From: Planctomycetia bacterium
GTDB lineage: Bacteria; Planctomycetota; Planctomycetia; Gemmatales; Gemmataceae
Assembly (NCBI GenBank): GCA_005799265.1
Contig: SYHD01000175.1
Span: 1-32,869, forward strand
Length of the DNA stretch: 32,869 nt
Direction: 5' to 3'
Shown here: positions 1 to 10,003 of the stretch, one piece after another
Position numbering within the stretch: the first letter of the stretch is position 1
How the letters are laid out: every line of letters starts with the position of its first letter
Notes under the pieces: model-generated
The model's input: the letters and a program-made list of their open reading frames with translations, nothing else
What the model was told of the DNA's origin: nothing
Databases searched by the model: none
Program-made: the position numbers and the translations under genes

Positions 1-2183
<2,183 letters not shown>

Positions 2184-2214
2184 GAGATCGAGCACGGCGC
2201 TGACCCTGGATCGC

Positions 2215-2277
2215 GTGGCATACGATTCCAATCGTGTGATTGGGAATGCGCATCACACGATTGGAATCGTATGCCAC
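2215..2277. repeat. Long perfect palindrome upstream of priA
   Basis: Arms 2215-2240 and 2252-2277 are perfectly complementary over 26 bp with an 11-base loop. The element lies between the permease stop (2345) and the priA start (2183). It contains CGATTCCAATCG and is less GC-rich than its neighbours. There is no T-run, so it is not a typical intrinsic terminator. I see no second copy in this window. Confidence 0.93.
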
Positions 2278-2344
2278 GTTAACATCCGCACTGGGCACAA
2301 CGCGAGGTCAGTTGCCTGTTTGACGAGCGTCATCCCTTGTGCAC

Positions 2345-4384
2345 TCAGGTGCCAGTGCCGCCGGGCGACGTTGGCGTGTGCGTTGCACCCGATGCCGGGT
2401 TCTTCTCCAACCCGCGTAGAGCGCTGAAACGGTAGCCGAACAGGAAGTAAATCACCAGCCCGAGCAGCAGCCAGTAGACTAGCCGCTCCCACGTTTCCAC
2501 CGGCAAGAAGAACATCAGCGTCAGATTGACGGCAATGCCTAGCGGAGCAACGATGTAAACGAGCGGACAGCGGAACGGCCGTGGCGCTTCGGGCCGTTTG
2601 ATGCGCAAGATCAGCACCGCCGCGCACACCACGACGAACGCGAACAACGTGCCGATGTTGACCATTTCTTCGAGAACATAAATCGGCGTGAAGGCCGCCA
2701 CAATCGACATCAACGTGCCGGTGATTATCGTCGAGACGTGCGGCGTCTTGAATTTTTCATGCACCGCGCCGAAGATGCTCTGCGGCATCAAGCCGTCGCG
2801 CGCCATGGCCAGGAAGATGCGCGATTGGCTCAAGAATGTGATGAGCAGCACGCTGGTCATGCCCGCCAGCGCCCCGGCCGCAATCAAACCGCCCGCGGCG
2901 TTCAATAGCCCGCTCTGCGTGCGTTCCCCTTCGTCGGTGAAGGCCGACGCGATCGCCGCCGACGTATCGATGTTGTAGTAGGGGACCATCCCGGTTATGA
3001 CGGCCGAGACGGCGATGTAAAGAATCGAGCAAATCCCCAGCGACGCGAGGATGCCGATCGGCACGTCGCGCTGCGGCTTGATCGCTTCCTCGGAATGGGT
3101 CGAGATCGAGTCGAAGCCGATGAACGCGAAAAAGACGAGTGCCGCGCCGAGCATGACGCCGGAGATGCCGTAGGGCATGAAATTGCTGCGCGTCTTGTCG
3201 TCGATGGTGGTGAGCGTGTCGGTGATGCCGAACTGGGCAACCATGCCCCATTTCTTCGCGACCTCGCCGGGCGCCTCTTTGCTGGCATTGCGGATGATGA
3301 CCTGGACGATTTCCTTGTCCTTGTCCGTCTTCGGCAACCGGCCTTCATATTCCTTGCGCATGGCGATCCAGTGCTTCGATTCCTTGTGCTCTTTCTTGTC
3401 GGCGATGTCCACGATGAACTTCGCCAGCGCCTGTTCGCGGAGCGTCTTGGCGCGGGCCTTGACCGGGTCTTTGGCTTCTTCTTCGTCGGCCTTTTTCTTG
3501 TCGTCTTTCTTGACGGCTTCCGGCGGTTTGTCGCGCACCAGCGTCTTTGTTGACGAGTTGTTGGTGTCCACGACAACTGATTTTGCTTCGAGCTTCTTGG
3601 CAAGCTTCTCGTCCGCCGCGAATTGCTTGGCCCAGGCCTCGGACGCCTGCAACAGATCGTGCTCCAGCTTCGCGTGAGCGTTCGCCATTCCTGGAATGAT
3701 GCCCTGTTCGGGGAGCTTGCGTCCCTCGGCCGGGATGCCGAACCAGTTCTGCGAGTTGACATAGGCGATGCCGACGACGATGACGAAGATCACGACGGCC
3801 AGCTTGAGCAACACCAAGGCCGTGTTGGACGCGGCGCTTTCGCGAATGCCGATGACGAGCACGGTCGTACAGGCCATGAGGATGAGCACGGCCGGCAGAT
3901 TCATGATGGCGCCGGGATTGGAGAACGGATCACTGCATAAATAGTCGGGCACGGGGGGGATGTGCAGCACCTTGAGCAACTTGTTGAGATAATTGGACCA
4001 GACCGACGCCACCGTCGCCGCGCTCATGGCATATTCGAGGATGAGATCCCAGCCGATGATCCACGCGAAAAGTTCACCCAGCGTGGCATACGCATAGGTG
4101 TAGGCGCTGCCGGCGACCGGCGCCATCGACGCGAACTCCGAGTAGCAGAAAGCCGCCAGGGCGCACGCCACGCCGGCGATCGCATAGGAGAGGAGCACGC
4201 CCGGCCCCGCGTCATTGGCGGCAACCCGTCCCGTCATTACAAAGATGCCCGCGCCGATGATCGCGCCGACGCCCAGCGAGGTCAGCCCGACCGGCCCGAG
4301 CACGCGCCGCAGCCGGTTTTCGCCTTTCGCCTCCGCGTCGAGCATCTCCAGCGATTTGGTAGCGAACAATCGTTCCCAGAGCAT
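2345..4384 (-). CDS. APC-family amino-acid permease (cationic amino-acid transporter type) with large soluble insertion
   Basis: This is an inner-membrane amino-acid transporter of 679 residues. The N-terminal half has the APC signature (LGVGAIIGAGIFVMTGRVAA, about residues 37-56) and typical first helices. The core resumes with GAALVFFAFIGFDSISTHSEE (about 413-433), as in the CAT/YfnA group. Related bacterial transporters are usually about 460-500 residues. The excess is one charged, Lys/Glu/Asp-rich stretch at about residues 232-400 (3187-3691), in the loop before the FFAFIGFD helix. The frame is open throughout and the flanking helices are intact, so this is an insertion rather than a frameshift. 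The ATG at 4384 has GGAAG just upstream. Substrate is inferred only from family resemblance. A second APC permease lies directly upstream. Confidence 0.9.
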   Translation of the reverse strand: MLWERLFATKSLEMLDAEAKGENRLRRVLGPVGLTSLGVGAIIGAGIFVMTGRVAANDAGPGVLLSYAIAGVACALAAFCYSEFASMAPVAGSAYTYAYATLGELFAWIIGWDLILEYAMSAATVASVWSNYLNKLLKVLHIPPVPDYLCSDPFSNPGAIMNLPAVLILMACTTVLVIGIRESAASNTALVLLKLAVVIFVIVVGIAYVNSQNWFGIPAEGRKLPEQGIIPGMANAHAKLEHDLLQASEAWAKQFAADEKLAKKLEAKSVVVDTNNSSTKTLVRDKPPEAVKKDDKKKADEEEAKDPVKARAKTLREQALAKFIVDIADKKEHKESKHWIAMRKEYEGRLPKTDKDKEIVQVIIRNASKEAPGEVAKKWGMVAQFGITDTLTTIDDKTRSNFMPYGISGVMLGAALVFFAFIGFDSISTHSEEAIKPQRDVPIGILASLGICSILYIAVSAVITGMVPYYNIDTSAAIASAFTDEGERTQSGLLNAAGGLIAAGALAGMTSVLLITFLSQSRIFLAMARDGLMPQSIFGAVHEKFKTPHVSTIITGTLMSIVAAFTPIYVLEEMVNIGTLFAFVVVCAAVLILRIKRPEAPRPFRCPLVYIVAPLGIAVNLTLMFFLPVETWERLVYWLLLGLVIYFLFGYRFSALRGLEKNPASGATHTPTSPGGTGT

Positions 4385-4404
4385 ATGCTTCCTTTCAACG
4401 TCTC

Positions 4405-4434
4405 CGTTTAGCGTTCGCGCAACTCCGCGCGGCG
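4405..4434. repeat. Truncated CGTTTAGCGTTCGCGC palindrome
   Basis: The 16 bases at 4405-4420 match the left arm of the perfect palindrome at 6101-6140. The right arm is only a GCGCG remnant and the closing CGCTAAACG is missing. It sits between the two permease genes, so permease 2 (4436-6028) has one member of this family on each side. Confidence 0.7.
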
Positions 4435-4435
4435 A

Positions 4436-6028
4436 CTATGCGGAATCAGGTCTATTCACCGCCCGCCACAAGAAAAACACCGGAATCCCCGTCAACACGA
4501 TAATAAAGCTCGGCCAGCTATACACCGGCTTCACCACCAAAAGCGACAGCATGATGACCGCACACAGCACGACGTAAATCGCCGGCACGACAGGATAGCC
4601 CCACGCTCGGTAAGGCCGCGGCGCGTCGGGCTTCTTCACGCGCAAGACAAACACGGCGGACACCGTAAGGATATAGAACATCAGGGCCGCGAAGATGATG
4701 TAATCGAGCAAATCGTTGTAGCTGCCGGAGAAGATGAGCACGATCGTCCACGCGCATTGCAGCCAGATGCCGACCGCGGGGACGCCTTGGGCGTTGAGCT
4801 TGCCGACCGCCTGGAAGAAGAGCCCGTCGCGCGCCATCGCATAGTAGAGCCGGGCGCCCATGATCGTCAGGCCGTTGTTGCAGCCGAACGTGGAGATCAT
4901 GATGATTATCGCCATGATCGGCACGCCAAGGTTCGGCGAGACGCGCTCGAGCACCGCGGTGCCGACGCGATCGTCGCGCGCATGGTCGATGCCGCGCAAG
5001 GCGGTGAACTCTTCCTTCGCCATTGGCTCGGCGATGCCATAGATCGCGCCACTGCCGGCAGCGCCGATATCAAAGTGCGTGCGCATCTGCAAGGACGACA
5101 GGTAAGCGAAATTCGCGAGCACATAAAGCACAATGACGCTGCCCGTGCCGAGCAGCAAACCCCAGGGGAGGTTGCGCTGCGGGTTCTTGATTTCGCCGGC
5201 GACAAAGGTGACGTTGTTCCACGCATCCGCCGAGAAGAGCGAGCCGACCATCGCCCCGGACAGCAGCATGACGGCCGCCAACGGCGTCCAAGGCGCGAAC
5301 TTGGCGACATCGAGAAATGGCTTCGACTCCGTAAGCCCGCTCCAGAGATCAGCGAAGTTGACGCGCATCGCCTCCGCCTGCACCGCGACGCTAAGGCCGA
5401 TGACGATCAACATCGCCAGGCCGAGCATCTTCGAGACGGTGAGGAGGTTTTGCACCCAGCGGCCCTGTTCGATGCCGAACGAATTGATCGCCGCCAGCAC
5501 CACCGCGACCGCGACGGCAACGAGTTGGCCCGAGGAGATCTTGAAGCCGTCCTTCTTGAAAAACGTCAACGGCTCATCCATCCACGGAACGGGAACCTGC
5601 AAGTTGATGTGCGGCTGGGCCCATTCAACGAGATAGTAATCCGCCCCCAACTCCGGCACAAGCACGCCGAGGTATTTCGAGAAGGCGACGCCGACCGCCG
5701 CGATGAAGCCCGTTTGAATAACGAGGAAGCACGTCCAGCCGTAGAGGAACCCCCAGACGGGGCCGTACGCTTCGCGCAGAAAGACGTACTGACCGCCGGC
5801 GTTGGGCATCATGGCGGCAAGCTCGGCGAAACTCAGGGCGCCGGCGATGGTAAGAACACCAGTGAGGATCCACAGCAGCAAGAGCCAGCCCGACGAGCCG
5901 ACTTCCTGTGAGATGGAGCAAGAGACGACGAAAATACCCGAGCCGATCATCGACCCAGCGACCAACATGGTGGCATCGAAGAGACCCAGTTTTTGGTGAA
6001 AGGCGGCCGGCGCAGCCGTCTCGCTCAT
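4436..6028 (-). CDS. APC-superfamily amino-acid permease (LAT/SteT-like)
   Basis: A 530-residue polytopic membrane protein. The N-terminus (LGLFDATMLVAGSMIGSGIF, about residues 14-33) is the APC first helix with its glycine-rich substrate-binding break. ALSFAELAAMMPNAGGQYVF follows at about 63-82, a hallmark of L-type/SteT-like exchangers. Later signs include NPQRNLPWG and the C-terminal run of helices RVKKPDAPRPYRAWGYPVVP. About 12 hydrophobic segments are visible. Two loops look longer than usual, at about residues 130-160 and 320-355. The ATG at 6028 has AAAGGA seven bases upstream. It may be co-transcribed with the permease at 2345-4384. The transported amino acid cannot be read from the sequence. 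Confidence 0.88.
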   Translation of the reverse strand: MSETAAPAAFHQKLGLFDATMLVAGSMIGSGIFVVSCSISQEVGSSGWLLLLWILTGVLTIAGALSFAELAAMMPNAGGQYVFLREAYGPVWGFLYGWTCFLVIQTGFIAAVGVAFSKYLGVLVPELGADYYLVEWAQPHINLQVPVPWMDEPLTFFKKDGFKISSGQLVAVAVAVVLAAINSFGIEQGRWVQNLLTVSKMLGLAMLIVIGLSVAVQAEAMRVNFADLWSGLTESKPFLDVAKFAPWTPLAAVMLLSGAMVGSLFSADAWNNVTFVAGEIKNPQRNLPWGLLLGTGSVIVLYVLANFAYLSSLQMRTHFDIGAAGSGAIYGIAEPMAKEEFTALRGIDHARDDRVGTAVLERVSPNLGVPIMAIIIMISTFGCNNGLTIMGARLYYAMARDGLFFQAVGKLNAQGVPAVGIWLQCAWTIVLIFSGSYNDLLDYIIFAALMFYILTVSAVFVLRVKKPDAPRPYRAWGYPVVPAIYVVLCAVIMLSLLVVKPVYSWPSFIIVLTGIPVFFLWRAVNRPDSA

Positions 6029-6100
6029 GTTGAGTCCTTTCGCAGGGGAATTGATGAGGAAAGGGTAACAGTTTTGCGTGCGATCGGCAATCGCCTTCTT

Positions 6101-6140
6101 CGTTTAGCGTTCGCGCGGCGGCGCGCGAACGCTAAACGAA
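6101..6140. repeat. Perfect hairpin palindrome, CGTTTAGC-ended
   Basis: Arms 6101-6118 and 6123-6140 pair perfectly over 18 bp around GCGG. The termini are TCGTTTAGC and GCTAAACGA. It begins four bases past the dtd stop and lies in the gap before permease 2. Confidence 0.93.
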
Positions 6141-6144
6141 TCGG

Positions 6145-6585
6145 TCATTTGCTATCAACAATCAGCGTCACCGGCCCATCGTTCACCAGTTCGACCTTCA
6201 TATCCGCGCCGAAACGCCCCGTCGCGACCGGGATGCCCAACGCCTTGACGCCGTTGATGAACGCCTCGTAAAGCGGGATCGCGATCGGCGGCGGGGCGGC
6301 GTCGATAAAGCTCGGGCGTTTGCCCTTTTTAGCGTCGCCGTAGAGCGTGAACTGGCTGACGATCAGCATCGCGCCTTGGACCTCGGCGAGAGCGCGGTTC
6401 ATTTTGCCGTCGGCGTCGTTGAAGATGCGCAGACCGACGATCTTTTCGGCGAGCAATTTCGCGTTATCCGGCGTATCCGCATGAGTGACGCCCAGCAAGA
6501 CGACCAGGCCGGCGTCGATCGCGCCGACGGTTTGCCCGTCGATGGCGACGCTGGCGCGCGATACGCGTTGCACGACGGCACGCAT
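6145..6585 (-). CDS. dtd: D-aminoacyl-tRNA deacylase
   Basis: DTD hydrolyses D-amino acids (and glycine) mischarged on tRNA, a cytosolic proofreading step in translation. The 146-residue protein is the usual length. It opens [15 protein letters not shown] and carries both signature motifs: SQFTLYGD at about residues 77-84 and the Gly-cisPro motif [11 protein letters not shown] at the C-terminus. I chose the ATG at 6585 because GAGG lies about eight bases upstream and MRAVVQRV is the normal family start; a TTG two codons earlier is also in frame. The gene is divergent from the small gene at 6687, with an AT-rich palindrome between them. Confidence 0.97.
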   Translation of the reverse strand: MRAVVQRVSRASVAIDGQTVGAIDAGLVVLLGVTHADTPDNAKLLAEKIVGLRIFNDADGKMNRALAEVQGAMLIVSQFTLYGDAKKGKRPSFIDAAPPPIAIPLYEAFINGVKALGIPVATGRFGADMKVELVNDGPVTLIVDSK

Positions 6586-6596
6586 GGTCAAACCTC

Positions 6597-6672
6597 AAGT
6601 AAAAAGTAAAAAGGCAAAAGGAAAAAGTAATGCTCCCTCCGCGTTTTCCTTTTGCCTTTTTACTTTTTACTT
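6597..6672. repeat. AT-rich palindrome between divergent dtd and small ORF
   Basis: Arms 6597-6625 and 6644-6672 are perfectly complementary over 29 bp. The arms are almost pure purine or pyrimidine (AAGTAAAAAGTAAAAAGGC...), unlike the GC-rich surroundings. The right side continues with a further partial ACTTTT repeat to 6680. It occupies the whole promoter region between two divergent starts (6585 and 6687). Without the repeat there is little room for a separate promoter. Confidence 0.92.
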
Positions 6673-6686
6673 TTGACTTGAACATA

Positions 6687-6965
6687 ATGAGCGATCAAAA
6701 ACCCAAACGCGAGTTCACTGCCAATCAACAAAAGATCATCAAGCGCTACTACGACAACATCGACACCATCGCGCTGCAGCGCCTGGCCGAACTGGCAGGG
6801 GAATTGTACTTGACCGAGGGAAAGAAGAAACAGAAGGCGTGGGCAAGCGCCGTCAAGGCGATGGAGAACCTGAAGGTGCCGAAATCGCGCATCGACCATC
6901 TGCTGAAAGAGCAGAAGCCGGCGCTGGTCGCGGAGCTCGTCAAGGAGTTACAGGCGAAGGGTTGA
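6687..6965 (+). CDS. Small helical protein of unknown function
   Basis: A 92-residue protein that I do not recognise. It is charged and lacks a signal peptide or membrane segment. It is predicted to be mostly helical (FTANQQKIIKRYYDNIDTIA, then LAELAGELYLTEGKKKQKAW, then KSRIDHLLKEQKPALVAEL). The start at 6687 gives MSDQKPKREF. An in-frame upstream start at 6630 would add residues encoded by the adjacent palindrome and is unlikely. No good Shine-Dalgarno is visible. Its stop lies 16 bases from the convergent gene at 6982. The composition suggests a real gene, but no function can be assigned. Confidence 0.8.
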   Translation: MSDQKPKREFTANQQKIIKRYYDNIDTIALQRLAELAGELYLTEGKKKQKAWASAVKAMENLKVPKSRIDHLLKEQKPALVAELVKELQAKG

Positions 6966-6981
6966 TTCGGCCCGTGAGCGG

Positions 6982-7929
6982 CTACTCGAATTGCGTGTGA
7001 ATCAAACCACATAGCCGGCCGCCCATGCGCTGGATCGATTGCGCGACACCCTTGCCGAGCGGCGCGGCTTCCCCCTTTGCGAGCACCAGATACGTCCCGT
7101 GGGCGTGCGGCACGTGCCGGGCGAGCGCGTCGGCGTTGTCGAGCGTCGTCCCGTCGATGAGGATGAGGTCGTAACGTTCGCGCAGCCACCCGACGAGCCA
7201 GGAGAGCGCCTCGCTGGCAACGACGGCTTGTTTGTTGCCGGCGGGGACGACATCAAGGCCCGCGATGTCGGTCTTGACGATGGCTTGGTCCAGAGCGACC
7301 GTGCCGTTGAGCACGTCGGTCAGGCCGACGGAAGCCGGGCAACCGAGTCGCTGCGCCAGACCGGCGCGCGACGGCTGGGCATCGACGAGGACGACGCGCA
7401 TCTTCTTCGCCTGAGCCGCGCTGACGCCGAGGTTGAGGATCACCGTGCTCGTGCCGACGTTGGGTTTCGACCCAACAAGCAACAGCACGGAACCAGTGCC
7501 CGTTTTCATGCCGGCGAGCATCGCATCCAAGAGGCCCGCGTACTCCTTGCTGGCGGTATGTTCGGGATGGTGATAGGCGACGATTTCCGGCGCGATTGGC
7601 GCCGAAGTCATGCCGGGCCATGGCTCGAACGCCACGGTCATCGGCTGCGCGGGGGTGAGATCGACGACTTTCGGTTTCGCGGTAATTTCGACGGGCCGGT
7701 GCGGCGCGTGCGGCTCGATCTGCGGCGGATGCTTCATCAACCCCGGCGATAGCTCGACTTTCTTGTTCGGGCCGCCGACCTCGATGAACGGGACCTCCGC
7801 GCCGATCTCCCAATCGACGACGCGCTCCTGCAGCAGCGTCTCGTCCACCACCGGCGGCTTGATTGCCGGCGGCGGCGCCGGGGCGCGACGCCTTTCGGCG
7901 TTCTTCAACGTGTCGAGCATTCGGCCCAT
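6982..7929 (-). CDS. MinD/BY-kinase-like P-loop ATPase with deviant Walker A
   Basis: A 315-residue protein. Residues 1-110 are proline-rich and probably disordered. Residues about 125-315 form a MinD/CpsD-type ATPase. SKEYAGLLDAML (about 127-138) matches the segment before the P-loop in bacterial tyrosine kinases. The P-loop is GSKPNVGTST (about 153-162). The MinD signature lysine is present, but the usual GKS/T lysine is Thr, as is also seen in CpaE/TadZ proteins (GGVGTTT). VVLVDAQ and LILIDGTTL correspond to Walker A' and B. No tyrosine cluster is visible at the C-terminus. It follows an ExeA-like ATPase, a pairing known from exopolysaccharide/exosortase loci. Kinase activity is not supported by the sequence. 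The start at 7929 has AAGGTGA upstream. Confidence 0.8.
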   Translation of the reverse strand: MGRMLDTLKNAERRRAPAPPPAIKPPVVDETLLQERVVDWEIGAEVPFIEVGGPNKKVELSPGLMKHPPQIEPHAPHRPVEITAKPKVVDLTPAQPMTVAFEPWPGMTSAPIAPEIVAYHHPEHTASKEYAGLLDAMLAGMKTGTGSVLLLVGSKPNVGTSTVILNLGVSAAQAKKMRVVLVDAQPSRAGLAQRLGCPASVGLTDVLNGTVALDQAIVKTDIAGLDVVPAGNKQAVVASEALSWLVGWLRERYDLILIDGTTLDNADALARHVPHAHGTYLVLAKGEAAPLGKGVAQSIQRMGGRLCGLIHTQFE

Positions 7930-8015
7930 GAATGGTCACCTTTTCCGTTAAGCCGTGACGTACAGCGGAGTGCGGAATTTGTTCACGCGCTCCGCTGCAC
8001 AGCGAGGCCAAATGC

Positions 8016-8903
8016 CTATGCCGTGCGTTTGAATTTTTTAATGTGCGGATGCGGCGGCTCGCCGTCTGGTGGTTCCGCGTCCTCTGTTTCCTCATCCGCG
8101 ATCATGCCAAGCACCGACAGCGCCTCCAGCGCCGCCTCGGCATCCACCTTGGCGAGTTCACCGCCCTCGGCCAACACCAGCGCCTGATGCGCGGCCTGAT
8201 TCAAGCAGCGCGGGATGCCTTGTGTGCCGCGCGCGATCACTTCCAGGGCGGCCTCGTCGAAAATCTTCTCCGGCTTGCCTCCCGCCAGACGCAGAAGGTG
8301 CAGCAAATAGTCGTACGCTTCTTCGGCCCCCAACTCGCCCAAGGCAGGGCGGATCGAGACTCGTTGTTGCAGCGAGGCCAATGCCGGATGGTTCATCGTC
8401 ACCAGAATGCTTGCCTGCGCGAGCAAGACAAATTGCACGGCTTTGCCCGTCCCCGCTTCGAGGTTGGCAAGCATGCGCAATTCTTCGAGCAAATCCGCGT
8501 TAAGATGCTGGGCCTCATCCATGACGACGACGGTGCGCCGCTTGTCCGCACAATTCTTCAAGAGCTGTTCGGTGAGCCGCAGACGCAGTGTTTGCTCGGA
8601 ACCGTCGATGGGCAGACCGAGATCGTAGAGAATCGCCTGCAAAAGAGCAGCGCGGTCGGCGAAATGGCTGTTGGTGAGAAAGGCACTGGTGACTTCCTCG
8701 TCCAGCCGTTCGACGAGCAGATACCCCAAGAGTGTCTTGCCCGCGCCAGCCCCTCCGGTCAGGAGGAGGATGCCTTCGTCCTCCGCGATGCCGCGCTGAA
8801 GCTGCGCCAACGCCGTCTCGTGCTGCGTCGCGGGATAGTATAGCGCGGTGTCCGGCAACGGCGGGAACGCCCGACGCTTGAGTCCGAAGCGGTTTTCTTC
8901 CAT
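8016..8903 (-). CDS. ExeA/GspA-type AAA ATPase
   Basis: A 295-residue AAA ATPase of the general-secretion protein A type. These proteins often partner envelope or polysaccharide export systems. Walker A is GGAGAGKT (about residues 50-57) and Walker B is TVVVMDEAQ (about 124-132). LLAQASI follows at the position of the usual LxGQ motif, and RVSIRPALGELGAEE resembles the arginine and sensor region. The N-terminus has the family's FPPLPDTALYYP pattern. No transmembrane or peptidoglycan-binding domain follows, so this is the ATPase core only. The ATG at 8903 has GGGAG about nine bases upstream. It lies 86 bases upstream of the MinD-like gene and is probably co-transcribed with it. Confidence 0.87.
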   Translation of the reverse strand: MEENRFGLKRRAFPPLPDTALYYPATQHETALAQLQRGIAEDEGILLLTGGAGAGKTLLGYLLVERLDEEVTSAFLTNSHFADRAALLQAILYDLGLPIDGSEQTLRLRLTEQLLKNCADKRRTVVVMDEAQHLNADLLEELRMLANLEAGTGKAVQFVLLAQASILVTMNHPALASLQQRVSIRPALGELGAEEAYDYLLHLLRLAGGKPEKIFDEAALEVIARGTQGIPRCLNQAAHQALVLAEGGELAKVDAEAALEALSVLGMIADEETEDAEPPDGEPPHPHIKKFKRTA

Positions 8904-8996
8904 GAATCCGACTCCCTGACCGTCACTCGCGATAAGAACGCTATTCTTGCATCGGATTGAAGTGATGGCAAAGTTTAACGGAACAGCACGCCGCGC

Positions 8997-9048
8997 CGTT
9001 TAGCCGCGGATCGAAGATCCGCGCGGGTCTGCGACCCGCGGCTAAACG
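8997..9048. repeat. Y-shaped palindromic element, copy 1
   Basis: An 11-bp outer stem (8997-9007 with 9038-9048, CGTTTAGCCGC/GCGGCTAAACG) encloses two perfect 5-bp hairpins with three-base loops: GGATC-GAA-GATCC (9008-9020) and GGGTC-TGC-GACCC (9025-9037), joined by GCGC. Copies with the same plan are at 22283-22324 and 27531-27582. Confidence 0.93.
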
Positions 9049-9064
9049 AGCACCGGCGCTTGCC

Positions 9065-9904
9065 CTAGATCCACAGCTTGACGCGATTGCGCAGATTATC
9101 AGGCAGCTTGCTCTCGACGAGCCGACGAATCTCGTTCTCGTGATAGCGCGTGCTGAAATGGCCGCAGATGATCACCTCGTTCTTGAAGCGATCCGCGCGC
9201 TCGAGGAAATCGTCCAGGTGCATGTGCCCGAACTTGTGGATCTTCTCCCGCCGATGCTTGGCGCGGATGAAGCTCATCTCGGTAATGAGCACCTTCGCGT
9301 CATACACCGGCGGATAGTTATCCAGACCGCCCGGACTCGTGTCGCCGGTGTACGCCAGGATCGGCGTGCGAATCTCGCGCGTCACCGCGATGCCCGCAAG
9401 CCGCAGGTCGCGAATCTGATCGCCCGGCAGCCCGTGATACTCCTCCTTGAGCTTGTTGCGGCGTTCCCAGACCATGTAGCCGACCGACGGGATCGTGTGC
9501 ATCGTCGCGAACGGCGTGATGACGTAATCGCGCGACAGCTCGATCTCGACGCCCGCCTTGACGCCGACGAGGTTGCACGTCTGCCGGCCGCGATCGAGCT
9601 TCTGCATGATGAGCAGCAAGCGCCGCACGTCGTCAACGGCGTACTCCGGCAGATAGATCGTGGGCGGCTCCATCTTCATCATGCGGCGGCGCGCGACGTA
9701 GACGGGCAAGCACGCCATGTGGTCGAGGTGCATGTGCGAGAGAAACCAGCTCGGCGTGCCCATGAACTCCCACGGCTGAGCGCCGAGGTCGAAGCCGAGC
9801 TTGAGTTCCGGGATGCGCCAGTAGCTCTGCACAGCGGCGCGCGAGTAGCCCTCGATGGTGAGGCCGGCGTGCTTGAGCGTCAGGAAGGGTGCGTTGTCAA
9901 CCAT
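9065..9904 (-). CDS. RNase Z-like metallo-beta-lactamase hydrolase (plant TRZ1 type)
   Basis: RNase Z cleaves the 3' trailer from tRNA precursors. The 279-residue protein has the metal motif SHMHLDH (about residues 56-62), and further ligand candidates H136 (TMHTIPS), D188 (AYTGDTS) and H249 (CGHFSTRY). It matches Arabidopsis TRZ1, a short RNase Z of 280 residues, from memory, especially LKEEYHGLPGDQIRDLRLAG and AKVLITEMSF. No tRNA-binding exosite arm of the bacterial RNase Z type is visible. The start at 9904 (MVDNAPFL) is preferred because all residues upstream in the frame are encoded by the palindrome at 9918-9994. tRNA-Ser in this window has no encoded CCA, which fits an RNase Z pathway. 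Confidence 0.85.
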   Translation of the reverse strand: MVDNAPFLTLKHAGLTIEGYSRAAVQSYWRIPELKLGFDLGAQPWEFMGTPSWFLSHMHLDHMACLPVYVARRRMMKMEPPTIYLPEYAVDDVRRLLLIMQKLDRGRQTCNLVGVKAGVEIELSRDYVITPFATMHTIPSVGYMVWERRNKLKEEYHGLPGDQIRDLRLAGIAVTREIRTPILAYTGDTSPGGLDNYPPVYDAKVLITEMSFIRAKHRREKIHKFGHMHLDDFLERADRFKNEVIICGHFSTRYHENEIRRLVESKLPDNLRNRVKLWI

Positions 9905-9917
9905 GTGCAAAAATAAA

Positions 9918-9994
9918 GCCCGCAGGCGAGCGCAGCGAGCCTGCGGGGTTATGGCGATTCCGACCCCGCAGGCTCGCTGCGCTCGCCTGCGGGC
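9918..9994. repeat. Perfect 32-bp-arm palindrome between M16 peptidase and RNase Z genes
   Basis: Arms 9918-9949 and 9963-9994 are perfectly complementary over 32 bp with a 13-base loop. Each arm has its own partial symmetry (CGCAGGC...GCCTGCG), so alternative folds are possible. It fills most of the 99-base gap between two same-strand genes and creates a spurious N-terminal extension of the RNase Z frame. Confidence 0.95.
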
Positions 9995-10003
9995 TTGCAA
10001 GGG

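Noticed and set aside
3187-3691. Permease insertion as a frameshift artefact
   Set aside because: The same frame carries correct transmembrane helices on both sides, and the insert has no stop and a coherent charged composition.
6982-8903. The two ATPases as a defence system
   Set aside because: Their closest resemblances are to secretion and polysaccharide ATPases, and no nuclease or effector gene is linked to them.
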